A stretch of 64,000 nt of DNA from Floridanema aerugineum (GCF_041929345.1 NZ_JBHFNQ010000084.1:1-64000), one strand, 5' to 3'; shown: positions 1 to 9,052, counted from the first letter of the stretch. The notes: generated from the sequence alone by a model not told the origin. Made by a program: numbers and translations.

Positions 1-175
1 CTGACGCACCTTACAGATGATAACTAGTTGGTAGGGTGCGTCAGACTGTACAATTTGGGCAAGCCACAGGAATTGTTAGTTCTGACGCACCTTACAGATG
101 ATAACTAGTTGGTAGGGTGCGTCAGACTGTACAATTCGGGCAAGCCACAGGAATTGTTAGTTCTGACGCACCCTA
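1..175. repeat. 81-bp tandem repeat with internal inverted repeat
   Basis: Two full copies start at 1 and 82, and a third, truncated copy starts at 163. Within each full copy CTGACGCACC pairs with GGTGCGTCAG about 23 bases later, so each unit can fold as a hairpin. The first two copies differ at one base (tttggg versus ttcggg). The third copy breaks off after about 15 bases, inside the 3' end of the LCIB-type gene, and supplies its TAG stop. The same GTAGGGTGCGTCAG arm recurs near 28668. Confidence 0.9.
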
Positions 176-1006
176 CGGATGATAACTTTCATTAATTCTC
201 CAATAACTATCTTCATTTAGATTTTTCTTACCACCAGGAATATCAGAACCAACGACATAAAAATCTTGAGGATAAATCCAATGCGTGTCCAATGGGCCGT
301 GTATTTGAATTCCAGTCATCACTGCATAATTAAATATAGAACTGTCTAAAGAACTTAAGAGTCGATCGACATCTTGAGAAATAATCTGACCAGCTAATTT
401 AGTGATTTCTACCAAATCGGGTTTATCACCATACTTGATTGTCGAAAGAATTTTTTGCCGGATAATTGATTGTTCAATATCCTGCATATCGGTCATTAGC
501 GGAACATAACCAGATTGTAGTTCTTTAACTATTGCTTCTAGCGCCCCACAAGCATGGGAAGCTTTTTGAATACCGTCTCGGTAAACTTTGCCAATTTCAC
601 CATTTCGGGAAATAGCAATGTGGGGCATTGCATAAAAGGTAAATCGCCTTATGCCATCAACGATCGGAGTGTGGTCTGTTGCTGCGGCTAAACCTGTTTT
701 CCCCATCATTACAAAGCCTGCTAAACTGCAACAATTGAACGTTTTTCCCCAATATTTAATCACTTCATCAATTAAAATATCGGTGATTTCGTCCCGACAA
801 ATTGCCACCATTCCGATTGTTTTACCCTTATCAAAACCGTAAGCATTTAGAGTTTTGTAAGTGTTTTTAATGTAGTCTGACATTGGCAAACTGCCGGGAA
901 AATGAGTTTGCAGTGTTTCGTAAAAAACTGGATTACTGCTGGGTGCATATCCATCGATCGCTTGAAAAATTTCATCCCGCAGCTTATCAAAGTAATTAAA
1001 GTCCAT
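173..1006 (-). CDS. LCIB-family (theta-type) carbonic anhydrase
   Basis: The protein resembles the limiting-CO2-inducible LCIB/LCIC family, beta-carbonic-anhydrase-fold zinc enzymes that interconvert CO2 and bicarbonate. From the ATG at 1006 (277 residues) the likely zinc ligands are Cys70 (in CRDEIT, followed by the family Asp at C+2), His129 (MPHIAI) and Cys153 (ACGAL). The spacing is close to that of algal family members. The frame extends upstream to a TTG at 1072. That start has a purine-rich stretch nearby but adds an atypical Lys-rich tail, so the ATG is preferred with modest certainty. No signal peptide is seen, so a cytosolic location is likely. It is the last gene of an operon with glutaminase and a ParA-like ATPase. 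Its stop codon lies in a tandem repeat. Confidence 0.72.
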   Translation of the reverse strand: MDFNYFDKLRDEIFQAIDGYAPSSNPVFYETLQTHFPGSLPMSDYIKNTYKTLNAYGFDKGKTIGMVAICRDEITDILIDEVIKYWGKTFNCCSLAGFVMMGKTGLAAATDHTPIVDGIRRFTFYAMPHIAISRNGEIGKVYRDGIQKASHACGALEAIVKELQSGYVPLMTDMQDIEQSIIRQKILSTIKYGDKPDLVEITKLAGQIISQDVDRLLSSLDSSIFNYAVMTGIQIHGPLDTHWIYPQDFYVVGSDIPGGKKNLNEDSYWRINESYHP

Positions 1007-1081
1007 TGTTAAATTTTGGATTACTAAAGTTCGTTTTTTACTTCCTTTCAAGCATTGAGAATTCTTAGCCAAATATTCTGT

Positions 1082-2113
1082 CTACCAATCATTAATGCCA
1101 GCACCTCCGGTAATCCATTGCTGTAAATCCCGTTCTGATTTTGCTGCGTTAAACAGGTGTAAACCAAAATCTTGCGATAAGTCTTCACACACTTTAATGC
1201 CTCTAACGCTATTCCCTTTTGCATCTAACAGAGGTGAAAAAGTCCCAATGCCGAGTTTTCCCGGAACAACTGCGGTAATCCCACCGCCAACACCGCTTTT
1301 GGCAGGCATTCCGACTCGATAACACCATTCACCAGATGCGTCATACATCCCACAGGTGAGCATGACACTGATTACATCTTGCACATAACGTTCATCGATC
1401 GCTCTTTCCCCCGTAACAGGATTCACGCCGCCATTCCCCAAAGTTGCCGCCAGCATTGCCAAATCCTTCGCGTTCACCAGAATCGAACATTGCTGAAAAT
1501 AAAGATCTAAGGTTTCATCAATTTTGTCGCTAATCATACCGAAATTTCGCATCAGGTATGCCATTGCCCGATTGCGAAAGCCTGTTGCCTTTTCTGATAA
1601 AAAAACGGGAACATTGATGTCATGCTCCCGCCCAGTGTAGCGTTTAAACATTTCCAGCAGTCGTTTCAGGCGTTCAGTGCCATTTTCACCTTCAATTAAG
1701 TCAGCTGTTGCGATCGCTCCAGCATTTACCATTGGGTTGTAGGGACGGTTGGTGGCTTCATCTAGCACAATGGAATTAAATGCTTCCCCTGTAGGTTCCA
1801 CGCTGACTTTGCTATTGACATACTCGCGCCCGTGATCCTCCAGTGCTAAACCAAAGACAAAAGCTTTAGAAATTGATTGAATCGTAAATAGCTTGTCACA
1901 ATCTCCGACTTCAAACACCTGTCCGTCTTTTGTTACCACACAGATGCCAAACCATTCTGGCTTTGCCAATGCTAGTTCAGGAATATAATCAGCAACAGCA
2001 CCGTCATTGAGCTTACGATACTTTTGGTACAAGTCTGTCAAATAATTCCGAAAAGGTGAAGTGACGGCTGTAATCGAACTAGCCAGGGATTGTAAATCTC
2101 CAAAGTTAGACAT
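1082..2113 (-). CDS. glsA: Glutaminase A
   Basis: It hydrolyses L-glutamine to glutamate and ammonia in the cytosol. The protein has the serine-dependent beta-lactamase-like fold of bacterial glutaminases. The nucleophile motif S-I-S-K lies in QSISKAFVFG, and the family blocks around NPMVNAGAI and AKSGVGGGI are intact. The length of about 343 residues is slightly longer than the usual 305-310 because of an N-terminal extension. The ATG at 2113 has GAGGGG eight bases upstream. A GTG at 2122 would overlap the ParA-like stop by four bases. Tight spacing on both sides indicates one transcript with the ParA-like gene and the LCIB-type gene. Confidence 0.95.
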   Translation of the reverse strand: MSNFGDLQSLASSITAVTSPFRNYLTDLYQKYRKLNDGAVADYIPELALAKPEWFGICVVTKDGQVFEVGDCDKLFTIQSISKAFVFGLALEDHGREYVNSKVSVEPTGEAFNSIVLDEATNRPYNPMVNAGAIATADLIEGENGTERLKRLLEMFKRYTGREHDINVPVFLSEKATGFRNRAMAYLMRNFGMISDKIDETLDLYFQQCSILVNAKDLAMLAATLGNGGVNPVTGERAIDERYVQDVISVMLTCGMYDASGEWCYRVGMPAKSGVGGGITAVVPGKLGIGTFSPLLDAKGNSVRGIKVCEDLSQDFGLHLFNAAKSERDLQQWITGGAGINDW

Positions 2114-2118
2114 GATGC

Positions 2119-2877
2119 TCACCCCTCAACAATTTGCTGCGCTACCTTACGAAACTCTTGACTCAACTGGTGTTCTGGGTACTTCACACAAAACACACCT
2201 TCACTCGCTAGTTGAACCACATCTTCCGAAAGCCCAAAGACTCCAGCAACTTTCTCCTGGTAAGTTTCCTCAACTTTCTGTTTCAACGCTTCTGGGTTGA
2301 GCTTGCTATGGACTTTATTAATAGCCAGTAGCATTTTGCGAACCTTTAATTGCCGTGCCACATCGACGGTAACAGCAGTTCCCTGATAGTCTTGTTTGTC
2401 GGGACGCAAAATCAAGATAAGAAAATGGGAAATAGCGATCGACAAAAACGTTTCTTTTGACAATCCAGGGTGAGTATCAATAAACAAATAATCCAATTGC
2501 AGCGTCTTAACTAAGCTACGAAACCCATCATTCATCAGCCTGACATCATAGCCATCTTTGAGAATCCGGGCAATATCATCGGGTTTCACACTAGAGGGAA
2601 TTAGATAGAGCTTACCCGATTGAGTTAACCCAACATTACCGCTGACATCATAAGCTGCTTCTTCAATGGGAATATCACCCCAGAGGTAATTATTCAGAGT
2701 TTTGCTCATCTGTTCAGGTTCTAAGCAAAACAAATTATGAATACCAGGCGAGGGAACATCTGTATCTACCACACCAACTCGATTACCTTGTAAAGCAACA
2801 GTTGTTGCTAAGTTAGCAGTAAAGTTGGACTTACCTGTACCACCCCGATAAGAGTGGATAGAAACAACTTTGGGCAT
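2119..2877 (-). CDS. MinD/ParA-like deviant Walker A ATPase
   Basis: The N-terminus carries the deviant Walker A box RGGTGKSNFTANLA, where a Lys near the start of the loop in most family members is Arg here. It is followed by the VDTDVPSPG switch and LFIDTHPG (Walker B). Such ATPases position proteins or DNA on membranes or the nucleoid, or act as assembly factors. No C-terminal amphipathic membrane-targeting helix of classical MinD type is evident, and no ParB-like partner is adjacent. The gene is first in the operon with glutaminase and the LCIB-type carbonic anhydrase, so its cargo may be one of them, but that is inference. Confidence 0.8.
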   Translation of the reverse strand: MPKVVSIHSYRGGTGKSNFTANLATTVALQGNRVGVVDTDVPSPGIHNLFCLEPEQMSKTLNNYLWGDIPIEEAAYDVSGNVGLTQSGKLYLIPSSVKPDDIARILKDGYDVRLMNDGFRSLVKTLQLDYLFIDTHPGLSKETFLSIAISHFLILILRPDKQDYQGTAVTVDVARQLKVRKMLLAINKVHSKLNPEALKQKVEETYQEKVAGVFGLSEDVVQLASEGVFCVKYPEHQLSQEFRKVAQQIVEG

Positions 2878-3383
2878 CTTCGAGTCAATACTAAAATTAC
2901 AAAAATTGCTCGATCGAGACTGAATATATTAGCCATGATTTTTTCCCGATCGGGCTGGCAAATATTTTCAGTAAAAATTATAGATTCTAGGATAAGAGAA
3001 GCTCTATAGAAAGTCAAATGTTTGCCGCAAGTGTCTATTGTTACTTGATGACGGAATTGCCATCTATGTTTAACCAATTGACTAAATCATCTAAACTGGA
3101 AAAGTCTATTTGGGTATCGATTAAAGAGAAATTAAATAGTTTAAACTTCCAAGTTTTAACTTTTATTTTGGTAAGAAACAGACCAAAAATCAAATAATTA
3201 ATTGCTACTTTTTTCTTGACTGAAAACAAAAGTCGGAAGCTGACTACACTTGTTCTAGACCACTCTGGCTTAGAGGGCAGCAAAATTTTCCCTGCCAAAA
3301 TAAACTATCTCAATTGCTCAAAATATGAGCAATCCTTGGTAGGATGATTTCTTGGAGCAACAATCGGAAAACCTAAATTAATT
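2878..3383. other. Divergent intergenic region
   Basis: This 506-base AT-rich spacer lies between the ParA-like gene (minus) and sat (plus) and should hold both promoters. Open frames inside it start at weak codons and show no recognisable domain. The only clear structure is an inverted repeat at 3313-3333, next to sat. Confidence 0.5.
3313..3333. promoter_or_regulatory. Candidate operator upstream of sat
   Basis: ATTGCTCA and TGAGCAAT form a perfect 8-base inverted repeat separated by 5 bases, about 50 bases upstream of the ATP sulfurylase start. This size and spacing fit a dimeric regulator such as a LysR-type protein of sulfur assimilation. The assignment to a regulator is inferred. Confidence 0.4.
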
Positions 3384-4562
3384 ATGAGTCATACGACCGA
3401 TGGCATAGCCCCTCATGGTGGTCATCTAATCAATCGCATTGCTACAGCACAGGAAAAAGCAGAATTTCTCGCCCAAGCTGATGTTTTACCCCGCGTCCAA
3501 CTCGACGAACGTAGCTATAGTGACCTCGTAATGATTGCCATTGGTGGCTTTAGTCCCCTGAATGGTTTCATGCAGCAAGCAGACTACGAACAAGTCGTCA
3601 CTGATATGCGCTTGGTAAATGGACTACCTTGGTCAATTCCTGTTACCTTGTCGGTGACAGAAGAAGTCGCAGAACCTTTAAAAGAAGGAAATTGGGTGCG
3701 TTTGGACGATCCTAATGGGCGGTTTGTGGGTGTATTGGAATTAACCCAAAAATATCGCTACAACAAAGCCCATGAAGCTATTAATGTTTATCGCACTGAC
3801 GATATTAAACACCCAGGCGTACAAGTTGTATATAACCAAGGGGCAATAAATTTAGCTGGCCCTGTTTGGCTATTACAACGCGATGCCCATCCTAATTTTC
3901 CCAAATACCAAATTGACCCAGCAGAATCTCGCAAACTGTTTAAAGAAAAGGGTTGGAAAACTATAGTTGGTTTCCAAACTCGTAACCCAATCCATCGTGC
4001 TCATGAGTATATTCAAAAATGTGCTTTGGAAGTAGTTGATGGGTTGTTCTTGCATCCTTTGGTAGGCGCAACTAAAGAAGATGATATTCCGGCTGATGTG
4101 CGGATGCGCTGTTATGAGATTATGCTGGAACATTATTTCCCCAAAGACCGCGTGATTTTGGCAATTAATCCGTCTTCGATGCGTTATGCTGGGCCAAGGG
4201 AAGCAATTTTTCACGCCTTAGTTCGGAAAAACTATGGCTGTACTCACTTCATTGTGGGACGAGATCATGCTGGTGTGGGTGATTATTACGGCACTTATGA
4301 TGCTCAGTATATCTTTGATGAGTTTGAGCCAGGGGAGTTGGGCATTGTGCCAATGAAGTTTGAACACGCTTTTTACTGCACTGTGACTCAAGGTATGGCA
4401 ACGACGAAAACGAGTCCGAGTACGCCAGAACAGCGGGTTCATCTTTCAGGAACTAAAGTGCGGGAGTTGCTGCGTCGGGGTGAACTTCCACCACCCGAAT
4501 TTTCCCGTCCAGAGGTAGCAGCTGAATTGGCAAAGGCAATGCGAGTGCCAGTAGAAGCTTAA
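3384..4562 (+). CDS. sat: Sulfate adenylyltransferase (ATP sulfurylase)
   Basis: It activates sulfate with ATP to adenosine 5'-phosphosulfate plus pyrophosphate, the first step of assimilatory sulfate reduction in the cytosol. The protein is the homo-oligomeric Sat type rather than CysDN. The nucleotide-binding motif QTRNPIHRAHEY is intact, as is the second conserved block GRDHAGVGDYYGTYDAQ. At 392 residues it is the normal length for a form without a C-terminal APS-kinase domain. The ATG at 3384 follows a short AT-rich leader. It appears monocistronic and is followed by a low-complexity hairpin. Confidence 0.97.
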   Translation: MSHTTDGIAPHGGHLINRIATAQEKAEFLAQADVLPRVQLDERSYSDLVMIAIGGFSPLNGFMQQADYEQVVTDMRLVNGLPWSIPVTLSVTEEVAEPLKEGNWVRLDDPNGRFVGVLELTQKYRYNKAHEAINVYRTDDIKHPGVQVVYNQGAINLAGPVWLLQRDAHPNFPKYQIDPAESRKLFKEKGWKTIVGFQTRNPIHRAHEYIQKCALEVVDGLFLHPLVGATKEDDIPADVRMRCYEIMLEHYFPKDRVILAINPSSMRYAGPREAIFHALVRKNYGCTHFIVGRDHAGVGDYYGTYDAQYIFDEFEPGELGIVPMKFEHAFYCTVTQGMATTKTSPSTPEQRVHLSGTKVRELLRRGELPPPEFSRPEVAAELAKAMRVPVEA

Positions 4563-4566
4563 TTGT

Positions 4567-4686
4567 TTGTTGGGTAGTTGGTAATGGGTAGTTGGTAGTG
4601 GGTACAATACTTTTTAATTAAAGAGTTGAATATTTAACCTTTTCCCATTACCAATTACCAATTACCAATTACCAACTACCAACTAA
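4567..4686. repeat. Low-complexity inverted repeat (GGTAGTTGGTA / TACCAACTACC)
   Basis: Runs of GGTAGTTGGTA-type units at about 4571-4602 face runs of TTACCAATTACCAA and TACCAACTACC at about 4645-4685, so the spacer can fold into a long imperfect hairpin behind sat. A shorter relative lies before 57589. It may act as a transcript end, but no T tract follows. Confidence 0.75.
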
Positions 4687-4721
4687 TGTCGTTGCGTCTA
4701 ACAATTTAAATAACTAACAAC

Positions 4722-6992
4722 ATGATGAAGCGCAGGACTTTTTTGCAAAAATCTGGTATAATGTTGGCTGCGTTGGGCTTGAGTCAGGCTGGATTGTCGT
4801 TGTTGAGCGATCGCTACTATCAAGCTTTAGCACAGTCTAGTCCTCGCAAGTTGGCTTTGCTAGTTGGGATTAATCAATATTTATTCGGTACTCCACTAAC
4901 AGGTTGTGTGACTGATGTGGAACTGCAACGGGAACTTTTAATTCACCGTTTCGGTTTTCATCCCAGCGATATCCTGACTATTACAGATTTACAAGCAACT
5001 CGACAAAATATTGAAACCGCTTTTTTGGAACATCTCACCAAGCAGGTAAAACCAGGTGATGTGGTGGTTTTTCACTTTAGCGGTTATGGTAGCCGTTTCG
5101 GAAAAGCAACATTACCAGAAAGCAGCAATTTAGGAGAACAAAAGAATCAGAAAGAATGGACGGTAACTAATTTGTTATTGCCTGTTGATGGGATTATTCA
5201 AATTAAAAACCAATCTGTGGTTAATGCTTTGACGGAAGATACTTTGTGGTTGTTGTTGCGATCGCTCTCAACTAACTTAGTAACTTCGGTTTTAGATACT
5301 AGTTATACTGACGGTGGGATTATTTTACAAGGCAATCTGCGCGTTAGGTCTAGACCATCAATTATTACAGGAGAAATTACCGCTGAAGAGTTGGCTTTGC
5401 AAGACCAACTTAAACAAAATTCCCAAATCATTAGCCCAGATCCTGGTATTGTTTTAGTCGCGGCGAAACCAGAACAAGTGGCGACGGAAGGGCAAATAGA
5501 TGGTTTTAGTAGTGGATTTTTTACTTATGCTTTAACTCAGCACCTTTGGCAAGCAACTCCCGCTACTACTGTCCAAATTAGCTTAAATCGAGTGGCGGGA
5601 ACTGTTGAACAATTAGTCGGAAATAAACAACAACCGCAAATTTGTAGCCAAAGTAATCCTCAACAAAAGTTACTCACTTATCATGTTTTATCTCCAGAAA
5701 TGCTAAGTGCTGATGGTGTAGTAATGGCGGTGGAGGAAAATGGGAAAACTGCTCAATTGTGGTTGGCGGGATTACCTGCAAAAGTGCTGCAATATAGCCT
5801 TAATTCTTTGTTTACTACTGTAACACCAACGAATTCGACTAATCAAAATACGCCTCCTTTGCAACTAGCTATTCGTTCTCATGAAGGTTTAAAAGCTAAG
5901 GCACGGGTTAATTCTTCTAATCTTAATGATATTAGTCAACTGCAAGTGGGGCAATTAGTACAAGAAGCTGTGCGAGTGCTGCCTCATAATATTAGTTTGA
6001 CTGTGGCATTAGATAGTTGTTTAGCAAGAATTGAAAGAGTAGATGCTACTAGTGCTTTTTCGGGGATTCCTCATGTAACATCAGTAGTAGCAGGAGAACA
6101 GTCTGTTGATTGTTTGTTAGGTCGAGTTTCTACTACTGAGTCACTTTTGGCCCTTGCAGAGTCGGATTCACTAGGAGGAATATCTGCACCATTACCTAAG
6201 AGTAGCTATGGTTTATTTTCTCCCGGTTTGTCACCAATTCCTAATACTTCTGGAGAAGCAGGAGAAGCTGTAAAAACAGCTGTTAATCGTTTGGTGCCAA
6301 AATTGCAAACTTTGTTGGCGGCGAAGTTGTTGCGCTTAACTGCAAATGAGGGTTCTTCGCGGTTGGGAGTACAAGCTATTTTAGAAACGATCGCACCCAG
6401 CGAACAAGTCTTAATGCAACGCAGTACAGTTAGGGCACCTTGGCCTACTCCTAAAGTTAGTCTATCATCAACTGCACCAAAAGAAGCGATCGTTAAATTG
6501 CCAATTAGCAGTTCAATTCAGTACAAAATACATAATTATGGCGATGCGCCAATTTACTTTATTTTATTGGGAATAGATGCTAATGGTTGTCCGATCGCTC
6601 TGCTTCCTACTAGATCCACAACTAACCTGAATGAACAAGGTAGCAAATCTTTTGCTACTCAAGTAATTACTCCCGGTGAAACTACTATTATTCCCTCAAA
6701 TAATAGCCCTTTTAAATGGTTTGTCCAAGGGCCTCCCGGTGTGGTAGAAATTCAATTAATCTTCAGTCGTGCGCCTTTTTCCCAAACTTTAGAAACTTGG
6801 GAAAATGCCAAAATTTCTGCTTTGGGTCGTTTAACTACTTTAGCAAATCCTTTAGAAGTGGTTCGGTCTATTTTAAATGATTTACATCAAGCTAGCGGTA
6901 ATCTGACGGAAGCGATCGCCACACCTCCAGATACCTGGGTTTTAGATGTGAATAATTGGGCAACTCTCAGCTTTATTTACCAAATAGTTTAA
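4722..6992 (+). CDS. Tat-exported caspase-fold protein with Tyr/Ser dyad (pseudo-orthocaspase), DUF4384 C-terminus
   Basis: The N-terminus has a twin-arginine signal (RRTFLQ followed by a hydrophobic stretch and ALAQ), so the protein is probably exported folded to the periplasm or thylakoid lumen. Residues about 42-300 form a peptidase C14 (metacaspase/orthocaspase) domain. The catalytic His, normally in SGHG, is Tyr122 (HFSGYGSR), and the catalytic Cys, normally in D-C-C-H-S-G, is Ser194 (LDTSYTDGG). It should therefore not be a cysteine protease. Pseudo-orthocaspases with this Y/S pair are known in cyanobacteria. The C-terminus (about 590-690) resembles DUF4384, including HNYGDAPIYFILLGID. 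A TPR gene starts four bases after the stop, suggesting a two-gene operon. Confidence 0.85.
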   Translation: MMKRRTFLQKSGIMLAALGLSQAGLSLLSDRYYQALAQSSPRKLALLVGINQYLFGTPLTGCVTDVELQRELLIHRFGFHPSDILTITDLQATRQNIETAFLEHLTKQVKPGDVVVFHFSGYGSRFGKATLPESSNLGEQKNQKEWTVTNLLLPVDGIIQIKNQSVVNALTEDTLWLLLRSLSTNLVTSVLDTSYTDGGIILQGNLRVRSRPSIITGEITAEELALQDQLKQNSQIISPDPGIVLVAAKPEQVATEGQIDGFSSGFFTYALTQHLWQATPATTVQISLNRVAGTVEQLVGNKQQPQICSQSNPQQKLLTYHVLSPEMLSADGVVMAVEENGKTAQLWLAGLPAKVLQYSLNSLFTTVTPTNSTNQNTPPLQLAIRSHEGLKAKARVNSSNLNDISQLQVGQLVQEAVRVLPHNISLTVALDSCLARIERVDATSAFSGIPHVTSVVAGEQSVDCLLGRVSTTESLLALAESDSLGGISAPLPKSSYGLFSPGLSPIPNTSGEAGEAVKTAVNRLVPKLQTLLAAKLLRLTANEGSSRLGVQAILETIAPSEQVLMQRSTVRAPWPTPKVSLSSTAPKEAIVKLPISSSIQYKIHNYGDAPIYFILLGIDANGCPIALLPTRSTTNLNEQGSKSFATQVITPGETTIIPSNNSPFKWFVQGPPGVVEIQLIFSRAPFSQTLETWENAKISALGRLTTLANPLEVVRSILNDLHQASGNLTEAIATPPDTWVLDVNNWATLSFIYQIV

Positions 6993-6996
6993 GAAG

Positions 6997-7953
6997 ATGA
7001 AAAATCATCTGTTTCTGGCTAAATTAACCCTTTTAGGAATGGCCCTGTTTACTGTTGATGCAACTGCACAACCAAAACCGCAGTTAGTTACACTAACAGT
7101 GTCAACTGGGCAAATTATCGCCCAAAAGTTGTCGCCTCTGGAACGTCGAGAACTGCAAATATTACGACAAGAAAGGCAAAAATTTCAGCAAGAAACCCAA
7201 ATTCGCAATTTAGTTCAAACAGAAGTCGATCGCGCTTTTAATCGCACAACCACTTTAATTACTATTCTCCTCTTTGTAATAATTTTATTTCCTTTAGCTA
7301 TGGCGCTGGGACTTTGGTTGTTGCGTCGTAGTATAATTAATCAGTTAGTTAGTGAAATTAAACAAGAATTACCAACAGAAGTAACAAAGCAAACTGCTGC
7401 TTTTAAACAGGAAATGGCACAATTGCAGCGAGAATATATTACTTATTTCTCGCAATTACAAACTGGGGCAAATTCTGCTCCTGATGTTGCAGATAACTAT
7501 GTTACTGAAACCTCGGAAAATCAGCAATTTGTTAATTCTGGAATTAAGGATTTTCTTCCCGGAGAAACTCAAATTTTAATGGCACAAGATCAATATGAAA
7601 TCTCTAACTTAACTCACAATGAGCCAACTGTAGCACCAGAATTAGATCCTAACCAAACTGAAGTTTTGACTGTTGAAGATTATTTAAGTTTAGGTAATAG
7701 TTATTTGGCAAGAAGTCGTTATCAAGAGGCGATAGACGCTTACAATGCTGCCTTGAAAATAGAGCGCAATTTGCCAGAAGTTAGATATCAAAATGCTAAA
7801 GCTTATGCTTTGAGAGGTAGTATCAATCCCGCTATTGGTAATTTGCAATGGGCGATCGATCTCGCTCCCCAATACAAACAAATTGCCCAAACCGATCCAG
7901 CATTTGATTACATCCGCAACGATCAGCAGTTTCAACAACTAGTTAATGATTAA
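6997..7953 (+). CDS. Membrane-anchored coiled-coil TPR protein
   Basis: The protein opens with a signal-peptide-like segment (residues 1-24, ending ATAQ). A charged helical stretch (47-80) follows, then one strong membrane helix at about 86-109, a further coiled-coil region (115-155), and a C-terminal TPR pair (about 225-290, with NSYLARSRYQEAIDAYNAAL and VRYQNAKAYALRGS). TPRs bind partner proteins. The four-base gap from the caspase-fold gene suggests that protein is the partner. There is no enzymatic motif. The plain ATG start is the only good one close to the upstream stop. Confidence 0.75.
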   Translation: MKNHLFLAKLTLLGMALFTVDATAQPKPQLVTLTVSTGQIIAQKLSPLERRELQILRQERQKFQQETQIRNLVQTEVDRAFNRTTTLITILLFVIILFPLAMALGLWLLRRSIINQLVSEIKQELPTEVTKQTAAFKQEMAQLQREYITYFSQLQTGANSAPDVADNYVTETSENQQFVNSGIKDFLPGETQILMAQDQYEISNLTHNEPTVAPELDPNQTEVLTVEDYLSLGNSYLARSRYQEAIDAYNAALKIERNLPEVRYQNAKAYALRGSINPAIGNLQWAIDLAPQYKQIAQTDPAFDYIRNDQQFQQLVND

Positions 7954-8048
7954 CAAAACTTCCCTCTACATAAAGTTCTTAGTAACGAGTTCAGTAGTTT
8001 GATATTCAGGGGATTTATTTGCGATCCAAATAAACATCATTTACTGTA

Positions 8049-8070
8049 GAGACGTTTCATGAAACGTCTC
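8049..8070. repeat. Palindrome of the GTAGAGACGTT family
   Basis: GAGACGTTTCATGAAACGTCTC is preceded here by GTA and followed by CAC, forming a perfect 22-base palindrome between two convergent genes. Longer relatives lie at 27067-27094 and 28741-28768. Confidence 0.9.
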
Positions 8071-8095
8071 CACATCTGGGAAAATTCAAACAACA

Positions 8096-9052
8096 TTAAA
8101 ACAAAATCCGCGCCCCAAATTGTAAAGAATTAGTTGTGAAACTATCACCTTCAACCCGTTCGTCACCTCGCTCAAAATCTTGTCCACTGATACCAAGTAA
8201 TCGATATCCCGCAAAAACATTAACATTATCAGTTAGTTGGTAGGCAATACCTACTTTAAATTGATAAGCAAAAGCGGTGTTTGAACCGGAAAATCTTGGT
8301 GTATTAACCTGCACAATATCCTCAGCTGAGAACGTAGCAGCACCTAAACCTCCACCAATGTAAGGTCGAATCCTCCTAGTTAAAGGGATATCATAATAAG
8401 CATTCAGCATATAGGCAAAAGTTTGAAAATAACCGCCTATCCTGGTAGAAGTTCCATTCTCCAACTCTATTTCCTTCGCATCATTTCTTCCATAAGTAAA
8501 TTCTGCTTCAACGCGGAAATCCCGTAACTTATAACCTAAAGCTCCACTAACACTAAATCCTGTATCAGTTTTAATTGTGCTAGGTGCTGTTACAGAGGAA
8601 ACAGTGTCAATATTATATCCAAACATCAGTCCTGGGGTGATAGAAATATAAAATCCGCGATCGGGAATTATTGTTTGTTTGGTTGCTTGACTGAAAAATA
8701 CTGGTTGATTTTGCGTATTAGGTAATGATTGAGCCTCAGTACCACTTAAATCCTGAGCTTGAGTAGAATTAGCTTTTAATTCCCTTGCAGTAGCTCCGCT
8801 GAGGTTGAGTTTTGGTACTTCAGTTATTCTCTGCTTTCTCTGTTGGAAATCTTCTTGATTTTGCTCTTGAATAACACTGAAATTTGCTAAATCTATGAAG
8901 TAAAATGACGGATTGATAGCTTCTAAACTTTGAATATTAATGCTATTTTCTTCTGCCTGAACTGCTGGTATTCTTATCAAAGTGGGAACAACTAAAGAGG
9001 TAGTTATTCCCAGTAATAAGTTGTAGTAAAATTTCTGCTTCAAGTTAAACAT
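8096..9052 (-). CDS. Outer-membrane beta-barrel protein (OmpW/opacity-like)
   Basis: The ATG at 9052 gives a 318-residue precursor with a clear signal peptide, MFNLKQKFYYNLLLG through IPAVQA. The longer frame begins at a TTG and would bury this signal. After a low-complexity linker (about 50-140) the C-terminal half shows alternating hydrophobic strands typical of an 8-stranded barrel, starting near GFYISITPGLMFGYN, with YIGGGLGAATF and FAGYRLLG in strands, and ending in the outer-membrane signature FGARILF with a terminal Phe. Such proteins sit in the outer membrane as small pores or adhesins. The specific role is unknown. Confidence 0.8.
   Translation of the reverse strand: MFNLKQKFYYNLLLGITTSLVVPTLIRIPAVQAEENSINIQSLEAINPSFYFIDLANFSVIQEQNQEDFQQRKQRITEVPKLNLSGATARELKANSTQAQDLSGTEAQSLPNTQNQPVFFSQATKQTIIPDRGFYISITPGLMFGYNIDTVSSVTAPSTIKTDTGFSVSGALGYKLRDFRVEAEFTYGRNDAKEIELENGTSTRIGGYFQTFAYMLNAYYDIPLTRRIRPYIGGGLGAATFSAEDIVQVNTPRFSGSNTAFAYQFKVGIAYQLTDNVNVFAGYRLLGISGQDFERGDERVEGDSFTTNSLQFGARILF

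Noticed and set aside
1..175. 81-bp tandem repeats as a plasmid or replication-origin iteron array
   Set aside because: Only two full copies with hairpin arms shared by dispersed repeats elsewhere; no replication gene nearby.
3041..3298. 85-codon minus-strand frame in the spacer before sat (C-terminus FSSLDDLVNWLN)
   Set aside because: It begins at a TTG without a ribosome site, has no known domain and overlaps the expected promoter region; a remnant is possible but not supported.
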